64,000 bases of DNA, taken from positions 186,001 to 250,000 of the forward strand of contig CALSQF010000006.1 in the NCBI GenBank assembly GCA_943788425.1, in the 5' to 3' direction. The stretch's first letter is position 1; the number at the start of each line of letters is the position of its first letter. The DNA is from an uncultured Planktomarina sp. Its GTDB lineage: Bacteria > Pseudomonadota > Alphaproteobacteria > Rhodobacterales > Rhodobacteraceae. The position numbers and the translations under genes were made by a program. This document shows, one piece after another, positions 1 through 8,891 of this stretch. The notes below the pieces were generated by a model, which saw only the letters and a program-made list of their open reading frames with translations, did not search any database and was not told the DNA's origin.

Positions 1-681
1 ATTCCCGCAACCTCAAATACCTGATCTGCGTAAAATCATGATAGGCGGCTCCTTTTGCACCATAGGTGATAAGCATGCCATCAAGCCCAAGGCTGGCTAA
101 ACTGGACATGCGCTGAGCCTGCTGCAAAGCTTCTACCTCATGTTCATTCGCACATAAAATATTCACAAAGGGCAAAACCTCTTCCGCTGCCTTCGCCTCG
201 AATGGGGCGACCGAATACACCACGCGCGTGCCTTGAGCCCGCGCCATGCGGGCTGCACAAACCTGATGGGCAGTTTCATTTTGCATCACCAGCCAACCAT
301 CCACACGGATCGGGGCCAGCCATTGGGTGAGCTGCGTCTCGCTCATCGCCGTATTGGCTCCTAAATATAGCGTAATGGCATTTTCACCATCCGCGGCCAC
401 CGTGATAATTGCATGACCAGAGGCACAGGACAGGCGGGCAATTGCATCACTTGCCACACCCAAAGACACAAGCAGCTCAAGCAGCCACACCCCATCATGG
501 CCCACCGCTCCTAAGTGCCCCACATCCGCACCCGCTTGAGCCATGGCTACAGTTTGATTGGCTCACTTACCACCAAAGACCTGATCTAAAACGGTCGCTG
601 AAAGGTTTCCCCAGGTGCCAGGATATGGGGCACCTTGTAGAAATAACTGGCGTTGATAGAGCCAAAATTGTAGCTCGTCAT
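1..681 (-). pseudogene. rbsK: Ribokinase (PfkB family) pseudogene, 3' end outside window
   Basis: The leftward reading gives clear ribokinase similarity in pieces. A start codon at 681 overlaps the maeB stop (ATGA) and opens a 31-residue N-terminus with the family's SIN and APGET motifs, ending at a TAG at 586-588. The next segment is in another frame and has an in-frame TGA at 563-565, exactly where GGKGANQ needs its second glycine. The frame then stays open through SGHAIITV, GENAIT, QNET and GAKGA motifs to about position 30. There the similarity (FEVAG, preceding the DTTAAGD region) moves to a third frame. At least two frameshifts and one nonsense codon make a functional kinase unlikely. 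Coupling to maeB suggests the gene was once expressed in that operon. Confidence 0.85.
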
Positions 682-2933
682 CTGATGTTGCAGGCAGCAA
701 TCGCCGCCATGTTGAGAATGTCATTCACAGAAGACACGGTCGAACAAATTTGAATTGGCTTATCGATGCCCGTCAAAATAGGTCCGATCACTGTCGCGCC
801 ACCCATTTCCTGCATCAACTTCACCGAGATCGAAGCCGAATGCCGCGCTGGAACCACTAAGACATTCGCCGGGCCAGTTAGGCGGCTGAAGGGATATTTC
901 TTCATCTCATTGACGTTGAGCGCGACATCCACAGCCATCTCGCCCTCAAATTCAAAATCGACCCCACGTTTCAACAAGACATCCGGAGCAATGCGCATCT
1001 TTTCAGCACGCTCTGAAACCGGATAGCCGAAGGTTGAAAAACTCACAAAAGCCACGCGCGGCTCTAAGCCCAAGGCGCGCGCCACGCTCGCACCGCGTTC
1101 GGCGATGTCGGCAAGGTCATTTTCATCGGGCCATTCATGCACCAATGTGTCAGCAATCAAAGTGATTTTGCCTTTGGACAAAACCGCGGTTACCCCAACC
1201 GCGCCATCATGTGGGCCCACGTCATAAACATGGCTGATCAATTCCAAAACATGAGCCGATTTGCGCGTCACCCCCGTGACCAGACCGTCACCATGCCCAT
1301 GCGCAAGCATCAACGATGCAAAAACGTGACGATCCCGAGCCGCAAGACGATGCACGTCGGTTTTATCAAAACCTTTGCGTTGCAAGCGTTGATAGAGATA
1401 ATTTTTGTAATCTTCCAAATGTTCTGTGTTCGCGGCATTCACCACTTCCAGCTCACCGACGGCATCACCAAGTCCCGCCGCCTCCAATCCTTGATGCACG
1501 TCACTTTCCCGACCCACGACAATGGATTTTCCAAATCCTTGGCGTTGATACAATACAGCAGCGCGCAAGACACGCTCGTCATCCCCTTCGGCAAAGATAA
1601 TCCGAGCCTGCGCCGAACGTGCGCGCGCATTGATCCCGCGCAAAATACTCGCAGTGGGGTCCATGCGGGTTTTCAAAGACAGCTCATAACCGTCCATATC
1701 CACAATCGGCCGGCGGGCCGCGCCAGTGTCCATTCCAGCACGCGCAACCGCGGGCGGAATGCGGTAGATCAAACGCGGATCAAAGGGCGTAGGGATGATA
1801 TAATCCCGGCCAAAGCTCAACTTCGTGCCATAGGCCAGAGCCACTTCATCGGGTACCTCTTCACGGGCTAAATCCGCGAGCGCGCGCGCGCAGGCTATCT
1901 TCATCTCATCATTGATCGCTCGAGCGTGAATATCCAGCGCGCCACGGAACAAATAGGGGAAGCCCAAAACATTGTTGACCTGATTGGGATAATCAGACCG
2001 TCCTGTTGCCACAATCGCATCTGGACGCACGGCATGTGCCTCTTCAGGCGTGATTTCAGGATTGGGATTGGCCATGGCAAAAATCACTGGGTCCAGGGCC
2101 ATGCTTTCCACCATTGCCGGCGTAACTGCACCCTTAACGGAAACACCCAAGAACACATCTGCGCCCACCATAGCATCATCCAAACTGCGCAACTCTGTTG
2201 AAATAGCATGGGCAGATTTCCATTGGTTCATACCCTCAGTACGCCCCTGATAAATCACGCCTTTAGTGTCACACACAATACAATTATTATGTTTAGCACC
2301 CATGGATTTCAAAAGTTCAATACAAGCGATCCCAGCCGCTCCAGCTCCATTCAAAACAATCTTCACATCCTGAATTTTTTTACCAGATAGATGCAGCGCA
2401 TTGATCAGACCTGCCGCGCAGATCACAGCTGTTCCATGTTGGTCATCATGGAAAACCGGTATATCCATCACCTCTTTCAAGGCTTGCTCGATGATGAAAC
2501 ACTCGGGTGCCTTAATGTCTTCGAGGTTGATACCACCAAAAGTTGGGCCCATGAGCTTCACGGCATTGATAAATTCTTCTGGGTTTTCGGTGTCCAGCTC
2601 AATATCGATGGAGTTCACATCCGCAAAGCGCTTAAATAAAACCGCCTTACCTTCCATAACGGGCTTAGAACCCAAGGCTCCAAGATTACCAAGACCCAAC
2701 ACGGCCGTCCCATTGGAAATTACCGCCACAAGGTTGCCCTTGTTGGTATAGTCATAGGCCAGTTCAGGTTTATCAGCGATGGCCAAACACGGTACCGCAA
2801 CACCCGGCGAATAGGCCAAGGAAAGATCGCGCTGTGTTGTCATTGGCACAGAAGCGGTAATCTCAAATTTACCGGGCGTTGGCTCTAAGTGGTAGGCCAG
2901 CGCATCAGCATCTGTGACTTTATTATTAGGCAT
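678..2933 (-). CDS. maeB: NADP-dependent malic enzyme with C-terminal phosphotransacetylase-like domain
   Basis: A 751-residue protein of the long malic enzyme type that decarboxylates malate to pyruvate with reduction of NADP, linking the TCA cycle to pyruvate and NADPH supply. Residues about 1-430 form the malic enzyme part, with SPGVAVPC, the FHDDQHGTA motif and a Rossmann GAGAAGIA. Residues about 440-751 resemble phosphate acetyltransferase (VTRKSAHVL, FSTFGYP, GPANVLVVP), a domain thought to be regulatory rather than catalytic in this family. The length is normal. Its stop overlaps the start of the broken rbsK. A perfect 18-bp palindrome lies just upstream. Confidence 0.96.
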   Translation of the reverse strand: MPNNKVTDADALAYHLEPTPGKFEITASVPMTTQRDLSLAYSPGVAVPCLAIADKPELAYDYTNKGNLVAVISNGTAVLGLGNLGALGSKPVMEGKAVLFKRFADVNSIDIELDTENPEEFINAVKLMGPTFGGINLEDIKAPECFIIEQALKEVMDIPVFHDDQHGTAVICAAGLINALHLSGKKIQDVKIVLNGAGAAGIACIELLKSMGAKHNNCIVCDTKGVIYQGRTEGMNQWKSAHAISTELRSLDDAMVGADVFLGVSVKGAVTPAMVESMALDPVIFAMANPNPEITPEEAHAVRPDAIVATGRSDYPNQVNNVLGFPYLFRGALDIHARAINDEMKIACARALADLAREEVPDEVALAYGTKLSFGRDYIIPTPFDPRLIYRIPPAVARAGMDTGAARRPIVDMDGYELSLKTRMDPTASILRGINARARSAQARIIFAEGDDERVLRAAVLYQRQGFGKSIVVGRESDVHQGLEAAGLGDAVGELEVVNAANTEHLEDYKNYLYQRLQRKGFDKTDVHRLAARDRHVFASLMLAHGHGDGLVTGVTRKSAHVLELISHVYDVGPHDGAVGVTAVLSKGKITLIADTLVHEWPDENDLADIAERGASVARALGLEPRVAFVSFSTFGYPVSERAEKMRIAPDVLLKRGVDFEFEGEMAVDVALNVNEMKKYPFSRLTGPANVLVVPARHSASISVKLMQEMGGATVIGPILTGIDKPIQICSTVSSVNDILNMAAIAACNIR

Positions 2934-2953
2934 TGCAGCGCTCCGTTTAAAAT

Positions 2954-2971
2954 TAGTTTAATATTAAACTA
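2954..2971. promoter_or_regulatory. 18-bp perfect AT-rich palindrome upstream of maeB (candidate operator)
   Basis: The sequence TAGTTTAATATTAAACTA is a perfect inverted repeat about 20 bases before the maeB start, in the 254-base gap between maeB and mutS. Its size, symmetry and place fit an operator for a dimeric repressor over the maeB promoter. The regulator is not known from this window. The rest of the gap shows no gene. Confidence 0.5.
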
Positions 2972-3187
2972 TCTATTTCTCTGGTGCAATTCAGTTTTTG
3001 ACAGCCCCCCAATACGGAGCAACTGCGCCGCTTGTGCTTTGGTGCGCTGCGCACCAACCCTGCGCCACCTTCGCACCAGAATGAACCACCGCCAACCTGA
3101 GGTCAAACCAATTCAAAAACCATTCCGATGATCGCTTTCTTTCATCGCAGGTTTTGCCTAATACTTGCCATAAATGGAGATAAATCT

Positions 3188-5833
3188 GTGAGCAAGCCCG
3201 ACCAGTCAGTCACGCCCATGATGGCACAATTTCTTAAAATCAAGGAGGACCACCCCTCCGCCCTATTGTTTTATCGCATGGGGGATTTTTACGAGCTGTT
3301 TTTCGACGATGCTGTCGCTGCCGCACAGGCGCTCGATATTACCCTAACGAAACGCGGCAAACATCAGGGCGCGGATATCCCAATGTGCGGCGTGCCAGTG
3401 CATGCAGCGGAAGGTTATTTGCTCAACCTCATTCGAAAAGGGTTTCGTGTTGCGGTCTGTGAACAGCTGGAAAACCCGCAAGAGGCAAAGAAGCGCGGCG
3501 CGAAATCCGTTGTGAAACGGGGCGTGGTTCGTTTGGTCACCCCGGGCACCTTAACCGAAGATACGCTGCTCCACCCGCGGGAGAGTAATTTTCTGGCCAG
3601 TTTTGTTCAGGTGCGCAACCAGAGCTGCCTGTCCTGGGTAGATATTTCGACCGGAGATCTGCGCTATAGCCCCTGCCCGCCCGTGCGTTTGGGGCCAGAG
3701 CTTGCCCGGCTTGCCCCGGCGGAAGTGCTCGTGGCTGAGCGGGCCTCCAATGAAATTTTAGAAATTATCCAAGAGTGCGGCGCAGCAGCGACCGAGTTGC
3801 CAAAAGACATTTTTGACAGCACCGCCGGCGCAGACAAGATTTGCAAGGCCTATGGTGTTGGAGACCTTGGCGGTCTTGGAAAATTTGGTCGTGCAGATAT
3901 CGCAGCAATTTCTGGGCTGATTGAATACCTCTCCGCCACTCAGAAAGGCCAACTGCCACTTCTGCGCCAGCCTGTTTGTGAAGCCCAAGATGGTTTTGTC
4001 GCGATTGATGCGGCGACGCGCAAAAATCTTGAACTGACCCAAACGCTCTCAGGGGAAAGATCTGGCTCCTTGTTGTCCGTTGTGGATCGTTCTGTGACCG
4101 CTGCAGGGGCGCGGCTTCTGTCTCGCCGCATCACAACACCATCTCAACGCCTGGCAACCATCGAGGAGCGCGCTTCGGCTGTGGCGTTTTTCTGTGGACA
4201 AAGCGGTTTGCGCGGAGCGGTGCGTTCAGCTTTGAAGCAATTGCCCGATGTTGAACGCGCCTTGGGGCGTGTGGCTCTGGAGCGCAGTGGTCCAAGAGAC
4301 TTGCTGGCACTTGGGAGCGGCATCACCCAGGCCGCGCAGGTGCGAGCGCTTTTAGCCCAACACGATTTACCGCCACTCCTGCAAAATGCTGCAGATGATT
4401 TGAAGGGTTTTGAGGACCTGTTCGATGAATTGGATCGCGCCTTGGTCTCCGAGGCGCCCCTTCTGGCGCGGGATGGTGGCTTTGTCGCCACTGGCTATTC
4501 GACGGAGCTAGATGAGATAACCGCCCTTCGGGATGAAGCGCGGTCGGTCATTGCGAGCATGCAAGCCGATTACGCCAATCAATCCGGAGTTCCATCTCTA
4601 AAAATAAAGCATAACAATGTGCTGGGATATTTCATTGAAACCACCGCGACCCATGCCCAGCGCATGGTGGCGGCGCCTTTGAGTGATACGTTTATTCACC
4701 GACAAACCACTGCCAATGCTGTTCGCTTTACGACGGTCGAACTGGGCGATATGGAAACCAAAACCCTAAATGCCGCCGGCCGGGCGACAGGGTTGGAGCT
4801 AGAAGTTTTTGCCGGTCTCTGCGCGCAGGTTTTAGATCATGCCGCCCCGCTGCAAGCTTTGGCGGTGGCGATTGCAGAAATTGACGTGGCGGCTGCTTTT
4901 TCAGAATTGGCCATGGTCGAGGGCTGGATCCGACCCGTTTTGAATGACAGCCGCGACTTTATCATTGAGCAGGGCCGCCATCCGGTGGTCGAGGCTGCCA
5001 TCAAAGCGCAGGCGGAAACGGTGTTTGTTGCCAATGATTGCCATTTGACCAGCACAGAAGACATGATTTGGTTGCTCACCGGACCGAACATGGCCGGTAA
5101 ATCAACATTCTTGCGTCAAAATGCTTTGATTGCTCTTTTGGCACAGGCCGGCTCCTTTGTACCGGCTGCTCGGGCTGAAATTGGCATTGTTTCACAAATT
5201 TTTAGCCGCGTTGGGGCAGCCGATGATTTGGCCCGCGGACGGTCGACCTTTATGGTGGAAATGGTGGAAACCGCCACCATTTTGAACCAAGCAGATGACC
5301 GCGCCTTGGTGATTTTGGATGAAATTGGCCGTGGCACTTCAACCTATGATGGGCTGTCTATCGCCTGGGCAACACTGGAGCATTTGCACGACGTCAATCA
5401 GTGCCGCGCCTTATTTGCCACGCATTACCATGAGCTCACCCAGCTCACTGCCAAACTTGACCATGTGGACAATGCAACCGTTACCGTTCGGGAGTATCAA
5501 GGAGATGTGGTATTCTTACATGAGGTAAAAAAAGGCGCTGCGAATCGATCCTATGGGGTGCAAGTGGCTAAATTAGCCGGTCTGCCACATTCCGTTTTAG
5601 AGCGTGCAAAAGTGGTACTTGAAACTTTAGAGCGGGGCGAGCGCGAAGGACATATCAAGCAAAAAGCCCTCATCGACGATTTGCCCCTTTTTTCCGCGGT
5701 GGCGACGACAGCGCCCGCTCCCTCGGCTCAATCAGAGCTTGAGGAGGCATTTAATGCGATTCAGCCCGATAGTTTGAGCGCCAAACAGGCCTTGGATCTC
5801 ATTTATGAGCTGAAATCCAAATTTAAAACATAA
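3188..5833 (+). CDS. mutS: DNA mismatch repair ATPase MutS
   Basis: MutS binds mismatches and starts methyl-independent or methyl-directed repair with MutL. The mismatch-binding domain carries the F-x-E motif as FYELF near the N-terminus. The C-terminal ATPase has Walker A (TGPNMAGKST), the ST-rich DDLARGRSTFMVE stretch and Walker B (VILDEIGRGTS), followed by the ATHYHEL signature. I chose GTG at 3188 (881 residues) because GGAGA at 3176-3180 sits seven bases before it. An in-frame ATG at 3128 has no Shine-Dalgarno sequence and would add a tail not usual in MutS. It converges on grpE with a shared terminator between. Confidence 0.96.
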   Translation: MSKPDQSVTPMMAQFLKIKEDHPSALLFYRMGDFYELFFDDAVAAAQALDITLTKRGKHQGADIPMCGVPVHAAEGYLLNLIRKGFRVAVCEQLENPQEAKKRGAKSVVKRGVVRLVTPGTLTEDTLLHPRESNFLASFVQVRNQSCLSWVDISTGDLRYSPCPPVRLGPELARLAPAEVLVAERASNEILEIIQECGAAATELPKDIFDSTAGADKICKAYGVGDLGGLGKFGRADIAAISGLIEYLSATQKGQLPLLRQPVCEAQDGFVAIDAATRKNLELTQTLSGERSGSLLSVVDRSVTAAGARLLSRRITTPSQRLATIEERASAVAFFCGQSGLRGAVRSALKQLPDVERALGRVALERSGPRDLLALGSGITQAAQVRALLAQHDLPPLLQNAADDLKGFEDLFDELDRALVSEAPLLARDGGFVATGYSTELDEITALRDEARSVIASMQADYANQSGVPSLKIKHNNVLGYFIETTATHAQRMVAAPLSDTFIHRQTTANAVRFTTVELGDMETKTLNAAGRATGLELEVFAGLCAQVLDHAAPLQALAVAIAEIDVAAAFSELAMVEGWIRPVLNDSRDFIIEQGRHPVVEAAIKAQAETVFVANDCHLTSTEDMIWLLTGPNMAGKSTFLRQNALIALLAQAGSFVPAARAEIGIVSQIFSRVGAADDLARGRSTFMVEMVETATILNQADDRALVILDEIGRGTSTYDGLSIAWATLEHLHDVNQCRALFATHYHELTQLTAKLDHVDNATVTVREYQGDVVFLHEVKKGAANRSYGVQVAKLAGLPHSVLERAKVVLETLERGEREGHIKQKALIDDLPLFSAVATTAPAPSAQSELEEAFNAIQPDSLSAKQALDLIYELKSKFKT

Positions 5834-5835
5834 AA

Positions 5836-5857
5836 GGCGGCCGATGAGCCGCCCTTC
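5836..5857. terminator. Bidirectional terminator between mutS and grpE
   Basis: GGCGGC at 5836-5841 pairs with GCCGCC at 5848-5853 around a six-base loop. On the minus strand the stem is followed by TTTTATG, a better U-tract than the one on the plus strand, so it should stop grpE transcripts well and mutS transcripts partly. Confidence 0.7.
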
Positions 5858-5883
5858 GTTATCATAAAGATTATTGTAGGGCC

Positions 5884-6438
5884 CTAGCCTGGCGTTGAAG
5901 ACACACCTACTTGCGCGGGGCGCAGAAGGCGATCGTGCAGCATAAAGCCTTCGGTCATCACCTGAATGATATCCCCTGCTTTTGTTCCCGGAACGGGCGC
6001 TTCAAACATTGCTTCATGGTTTTGTGGATCAAAACGCTCGCCAATTTCTGGCGAAATGGGTTCGATGCCATGTTTTTTAAAAACATTGACAACTTCCCGC
6101 ATGGTCAGCTCCACCCCTTCAATCAACGCGGCCGAAACTTCACGTTGTTCATCTGTCGCTGCCTCAAGGCCGCGTTTGAGATTATCGTACACCGGCAGTA
6201 GATCACGGGCGAGCTTTGAGCCGCCATAGTTTTCGGCTTCTCTGCGTTCACGGTCACCGCGTTTGCGGGCATTTTCCGCATCTGCAAGAGCCCGCATCCA
6301 CCGATCCTTGAGATCATCACGTTCGGCGCGCAGAGCATCAAGCTCTAACTCCTCTTCGGTGTATTCTTCGTCACCATATTCTTCTTCTTCAGCAAGACTA
6401 ACGTCCTGGAGAAACTCGTCTTCATGTTCTTTTGCCAT
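5884..6438 (-). CDS. grpE: Nucleotide exchange factor GrpE
   Basis: A cytoplasmic co-chaperone that releases ADP from DnaK. The 184-residue protein has a very acidic N-terminus, a coiled-coil stretch (about residues 28-75, LDALRAERDDLKDRWMRALAD then ENARKRGDRE) and the C-terminal beta-wing signature with GFMLHDRLLRPAQV. It lies six bases downstream of hrcA in the same direction, the common alphaproteobacterial hrcA-grpE pair. Its partners dnaK and dnaJ are some 43 kb away in this window. Confidence 0.96.
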   Translation of the reverse strand: MAKEHEDEFLQDVSLAEEEEYGDEEYTEEELELDALRAERDDLKDRWMRALADAENARKRGDRERREAENYGGSKLARDLLPVYDNLKRGLEAATDEQREVSAALIEGVELTMREVVNVFKKHGIEPISPEIGERFDPQNHEAMFEAPVPGTKAGDIIQVMTEGFMLHDRLLRPAQVGVSSTPG

Positions 6439-6444
6439 CTGGAC

Positions 6445-7506
6445 CTAACCTCGATCAGATAAAACCCGCCCGACCATTTGAGCGGTATAATTCACGATTG
6501 GCACGATCCGACCGTAATTCAGACGCGTGGGTCCGATTACTCCAATGGCGCCAACCACCCTTTGGTCAGCGTTCATATAGGGAGAAACCACCAAAGAGGA
6601 ACCCGAAAGTGAAAATAGTTTGTTCTCAGAGCCAATAAAAATGCGAACACCCTCGCCTTCATCGGTTAATTGCAAGAATTCCGCTATATCTCGCTTGCGT
6701 TCGAGGTCATCAAAGAGGACCCGTACCCGCTCCAAATCCTCCGCTGTGCCGGTGGTCTCGAGGAGATTCGATCTGCCGCGGACAATTAATCGCTCATTAT
6801 CACCGCCAGCGTCCTGCATGACGGCCACCCCAGCCTCAACCAGACCCGTGGTCAAAACATCTAATTCGGAGCGATGTTTTTCGATCTCCACGATAATACT
6901 AGATTTCAACTCTTGCAATGTCCGGCCCTGACCAATGGCATTCAAAAAATTCACAGCCTCGCGTATTTGGCTCGGAGTTTGACCCAAAGGTGGGCGAAAT
7001 ACCCGGTTTTCAACCTCACCATTGGCAAAAACCAAAACCGCGAGCGCACGATCAGTAGCCAAAGACACAAATTCAATATGCTTTATGGGCGAAGATTTTT
7101 TTGGCGCCAGAACCAAAGATGCGCCACGAGTAAGCCCAGATAGGGCGCTGGACATACGATCAAGCATGCCTGTTATACTGTCATTTTCGTCCATCGTAGC
7201 GGAAATTTTGCGCTGCGTGGCCTTATCGGGCTCGCCAACCTCCAAGATTCCATCGACAAACATACGCAAACCAAGTTCCGTCGGCTGACGGCCAGCAGAA
7301 GTATGCGGGCTATCGAGCAGGCCAAGAAGTTCTAAGTCTTTCATGACATTGCGAATGGTGGCGGCACTCACGGTCTCGGTCATATGCTGAGTTAACGTGT
7401 TACTGCCCATCGGCTCTCCCGAAGACAGGTAGCTTTCCACAACCCGTTGAAACACTTCACGGCTGCGGGCATCCATTTCTGAAAATAACTCTGTCGACGA
7501 GTCCAT
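6445..7506 (-). CDS. hrcA: Heat-inducible transcription repressor HrcA
   Basis: HrcA represses chaperonin operons by binding CIRCE inverted repeats and is helped by GroEL. The 353-residue protein starts with a winged-helix DNA-binding domain (about residues 15-85, with VSAATIRNVMKDLELLGLLDSPHTSAGR) and continues with the GAF-like dimerisation domain. It heads the hrcA-grpE pair and diverges from rph with only 66 bases between the starts. I see no CIRCE element in that gap or before dnaK, so its main target (usually groESL) should be elsewhere. Confidence 0.96.
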   Translation of the reverse strand: MDSSTELFSEMDARSREVFQRVVESYLSSGEPMGSNTLTQHMTETVSAATIRNVMKDLELLGLLDSPHTSAGRQPTELGLRMFVDGILEVGEPDKATQRKISATMDENDSITGMLDRMSSALSGLTRGASLVLAPKKSSPIKHIEFVSLATDRALAVLVFANGEVENRVFRPPLGQTPSQIREAVNFLNAIGQGRTLQELKSSIIVEIEKHRSELDVLTTGLVEAGVAVMQDAGGDNERLIVRGRSNLLETTGTAEDLERVRVLFDDLERKRDIAEFLQLTDEGEGVRIFIGSENKLFSLSGSSLVVSPYMNADQRVVGAIGVIGPTRLNYGRIVPIVNYTAQMVGRVLSDRG

Positions 7507-7572
7507 TCACCTAAGCCTTGCTATTTGTGGTCCTCTTCGCATATTCGCGCATGAACAGTGAGAGGACAAGCT

Positions 7573-8283
7573 ATGCGACCATCCAATCGAGAATTAAATC
7601 AAATGCGTGACATTGTGATTGAAACACACGTCACCCGACATGCAGAGGGATCTTGTTTGATCAAGATTGGCGACACACATGTGCTTTGTACAGCCAGTTT
7701 GGAAGAGCGCGTGCCGCCTTTTCTTCGGAACTCGGGGTTGGGTTGGGTAACGGCAGAATATGGGATGCTGCCCCGCGCCACCCATACAAGAATGCGCCGA
7801 GAGGCCAAAAACGGTCAATCTGGGCGTACGCAAGAGATTCAGCGGCTCATTGGGCGGAGTTTGCGCGCCGGTGTGGATCGCGTCGCCCTGGGTGAGCGGC
7901 AGATCAGTATCGATTGTGACGTGATCCAGGCGGATGGCGGAACACGCTGCGCTGCGATTACAGGTGGCTGGGTTGCGCTTAAGCTTGCCGTGCAAAAACT
8001 CATGAAGGCCGGGGATGTTATAAGCGATCCGCTTTTGGATCCTGTGGCTGCAGTGAGCTGCGGTATCTATGCCGGCCAAGCAGTTTTGGATTTAGACTAC
8101 CCCGAGGACAGTGAAGCCGGGGTTGATGGCAATTTCGTTATGTTGGGATCGGGCAAATTGGTTGAAGTCCAAATGTCGGCTGAGGGCTCAACATTCTCAC
8201 GCGACCAAATGGGGCAACTGATTGATCTGGCTGAAGCTGGCGTGGCGCAATTGGTAGCTACTCAATTGGCGGCCGTTGGCTGA
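7573..8283 (+). CDS. rph: Ribonuclease PH
   Basis: A phosphorolytic 3'-5' exoribonuclease that trims tRNA 3' ends. The sequence begins [13 protein letters not shown], and shows the family's ARRxxxR-like core ([17 protein letters not shown]), the [15 protein letters not shown] catalytic stretch and the [10 protein letters not shown] metal-site motif. I chose ATG at 7573 (236 residues) with AGAGGA six bases upstream, over a GTG at 7558. The stop overlaps the rdgB start, so the two are translationally coupled. Confidence 0.96.
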   Translation: MRPSNRELNQMRDIVIETHVTRHAEGSCLIKIGDTHVLCTASLEERVPPFLRNSGLGWVTAEYGMLPRATHTRMRREAKNGQSGRTQEIQRLIGRSLRAGVDRVALGERQISIDCDVIQADGGTRCAAITGGWVALKLAVQKLMKAGDVISDPLLDPVAAVSCGIYAGQAVLDLDYPEDSEAGVDGNFVMLGSGKLVEVQMSAEGSTFSRDQMGQLIDLAEAGVAQLVATQLAAVG

Positions 8284-8891
8284 TGCGAGCGCTCACCGAA
8301 CCAAAGATTGTTCTAGCCAGTCATAACAAAGGCAAATTGCGCGAAATTCAGGCGCTTTTGGCACCCTTTGGTGTCGCATGTGTAAGTGCTGGCGATCTGG
8401 GCCTGGACGAGCCGGCGGAAACAGAAACAAGTTTCGCAGGAAATGCGCGCCTGAAGGCGCATTTTGCGGCCCAAGCAACAGGTTTGCCAGCTCTGTCTGA
8501 CGATAGTGGCATCTGTGTCGACGGGTTAGGTGGCGCTCCAGGGGTTTACACGGCTGATTGGGCGGAAACCTCCAATGGTCGCAATTTTACGATGGCCATG
8601 ACGCGGGCTTGGGAAGAGCTGGAAGCGGCCGATGCGCCTTTTCCGCGCCATTCGCAATTTAATTGTACATTGTGCCTGGCTTGGCCAGACGGTCACGATG
8701 AGGTTTTTGCTGGTATCGTGCCGGGCCAAGTGGTCTGGCCAATGCGTGGCATTCATGGGTTTGGCTTTGATCCCATGTTTCAACCCGATGGGTATGATCA
8801 AACATTTGCTGAAATGCTCCCAGAACATAAACACCCGATCAGTCATCGGGCGGATGCCTTCAAAAAACTGGTGTCTGGCTGCCTCACATGA
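8283..8891 (+). CDS. rdgB: dITP/XTP pyrophosphatase (RdgB/HAM1 family)
   Basis: Removes non-canonical purine triphosphates such as dITP and XTP from the nucleotide pool. The 202-residue protein has the opening LASHNKGKLREI phosphate-binding motif, ALSDDSGICVDGLGGAPGVYTA and the GFGFDPMF loop, ending with the ISHRADAFKKL signature. It overlaps rph by one base and hemW by four bases, so rph-rdgB-hemW looks like one operon. Confidence 0.96.
   Translation: MRALTEPKIVLASHNKGKLREIQALLAPFGVACVSAGDLGLDEPAETETSFAGNARLKAHFAAQATGLPALSDDSGICVDGLGGAPGVYTADWAETSNGRNFTMAMTRAWEELEAADAPFPRHSQFNCTLCLAWPDGHDEVFAGIVPGQVVWPMRGIHGFGFDPMFQPDGYDQTFAEMLPEHKHPISHRADAFKKLVSGCLT

Noticed and set aside
563-565. TGA in rbsK as selenocysteine
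   Set aside because: The position is a conserved glycine, other frameshifts are present and no SECIS-like hairpin was seen; decay explains it better.
1137-1871. A 244-codon rightward open frame antisense to maeB
   Set aside because: It lies wholly within the conserved maeB gene, has no Shine-Dalgarno sequence and shows no family motif; it is a shadow.
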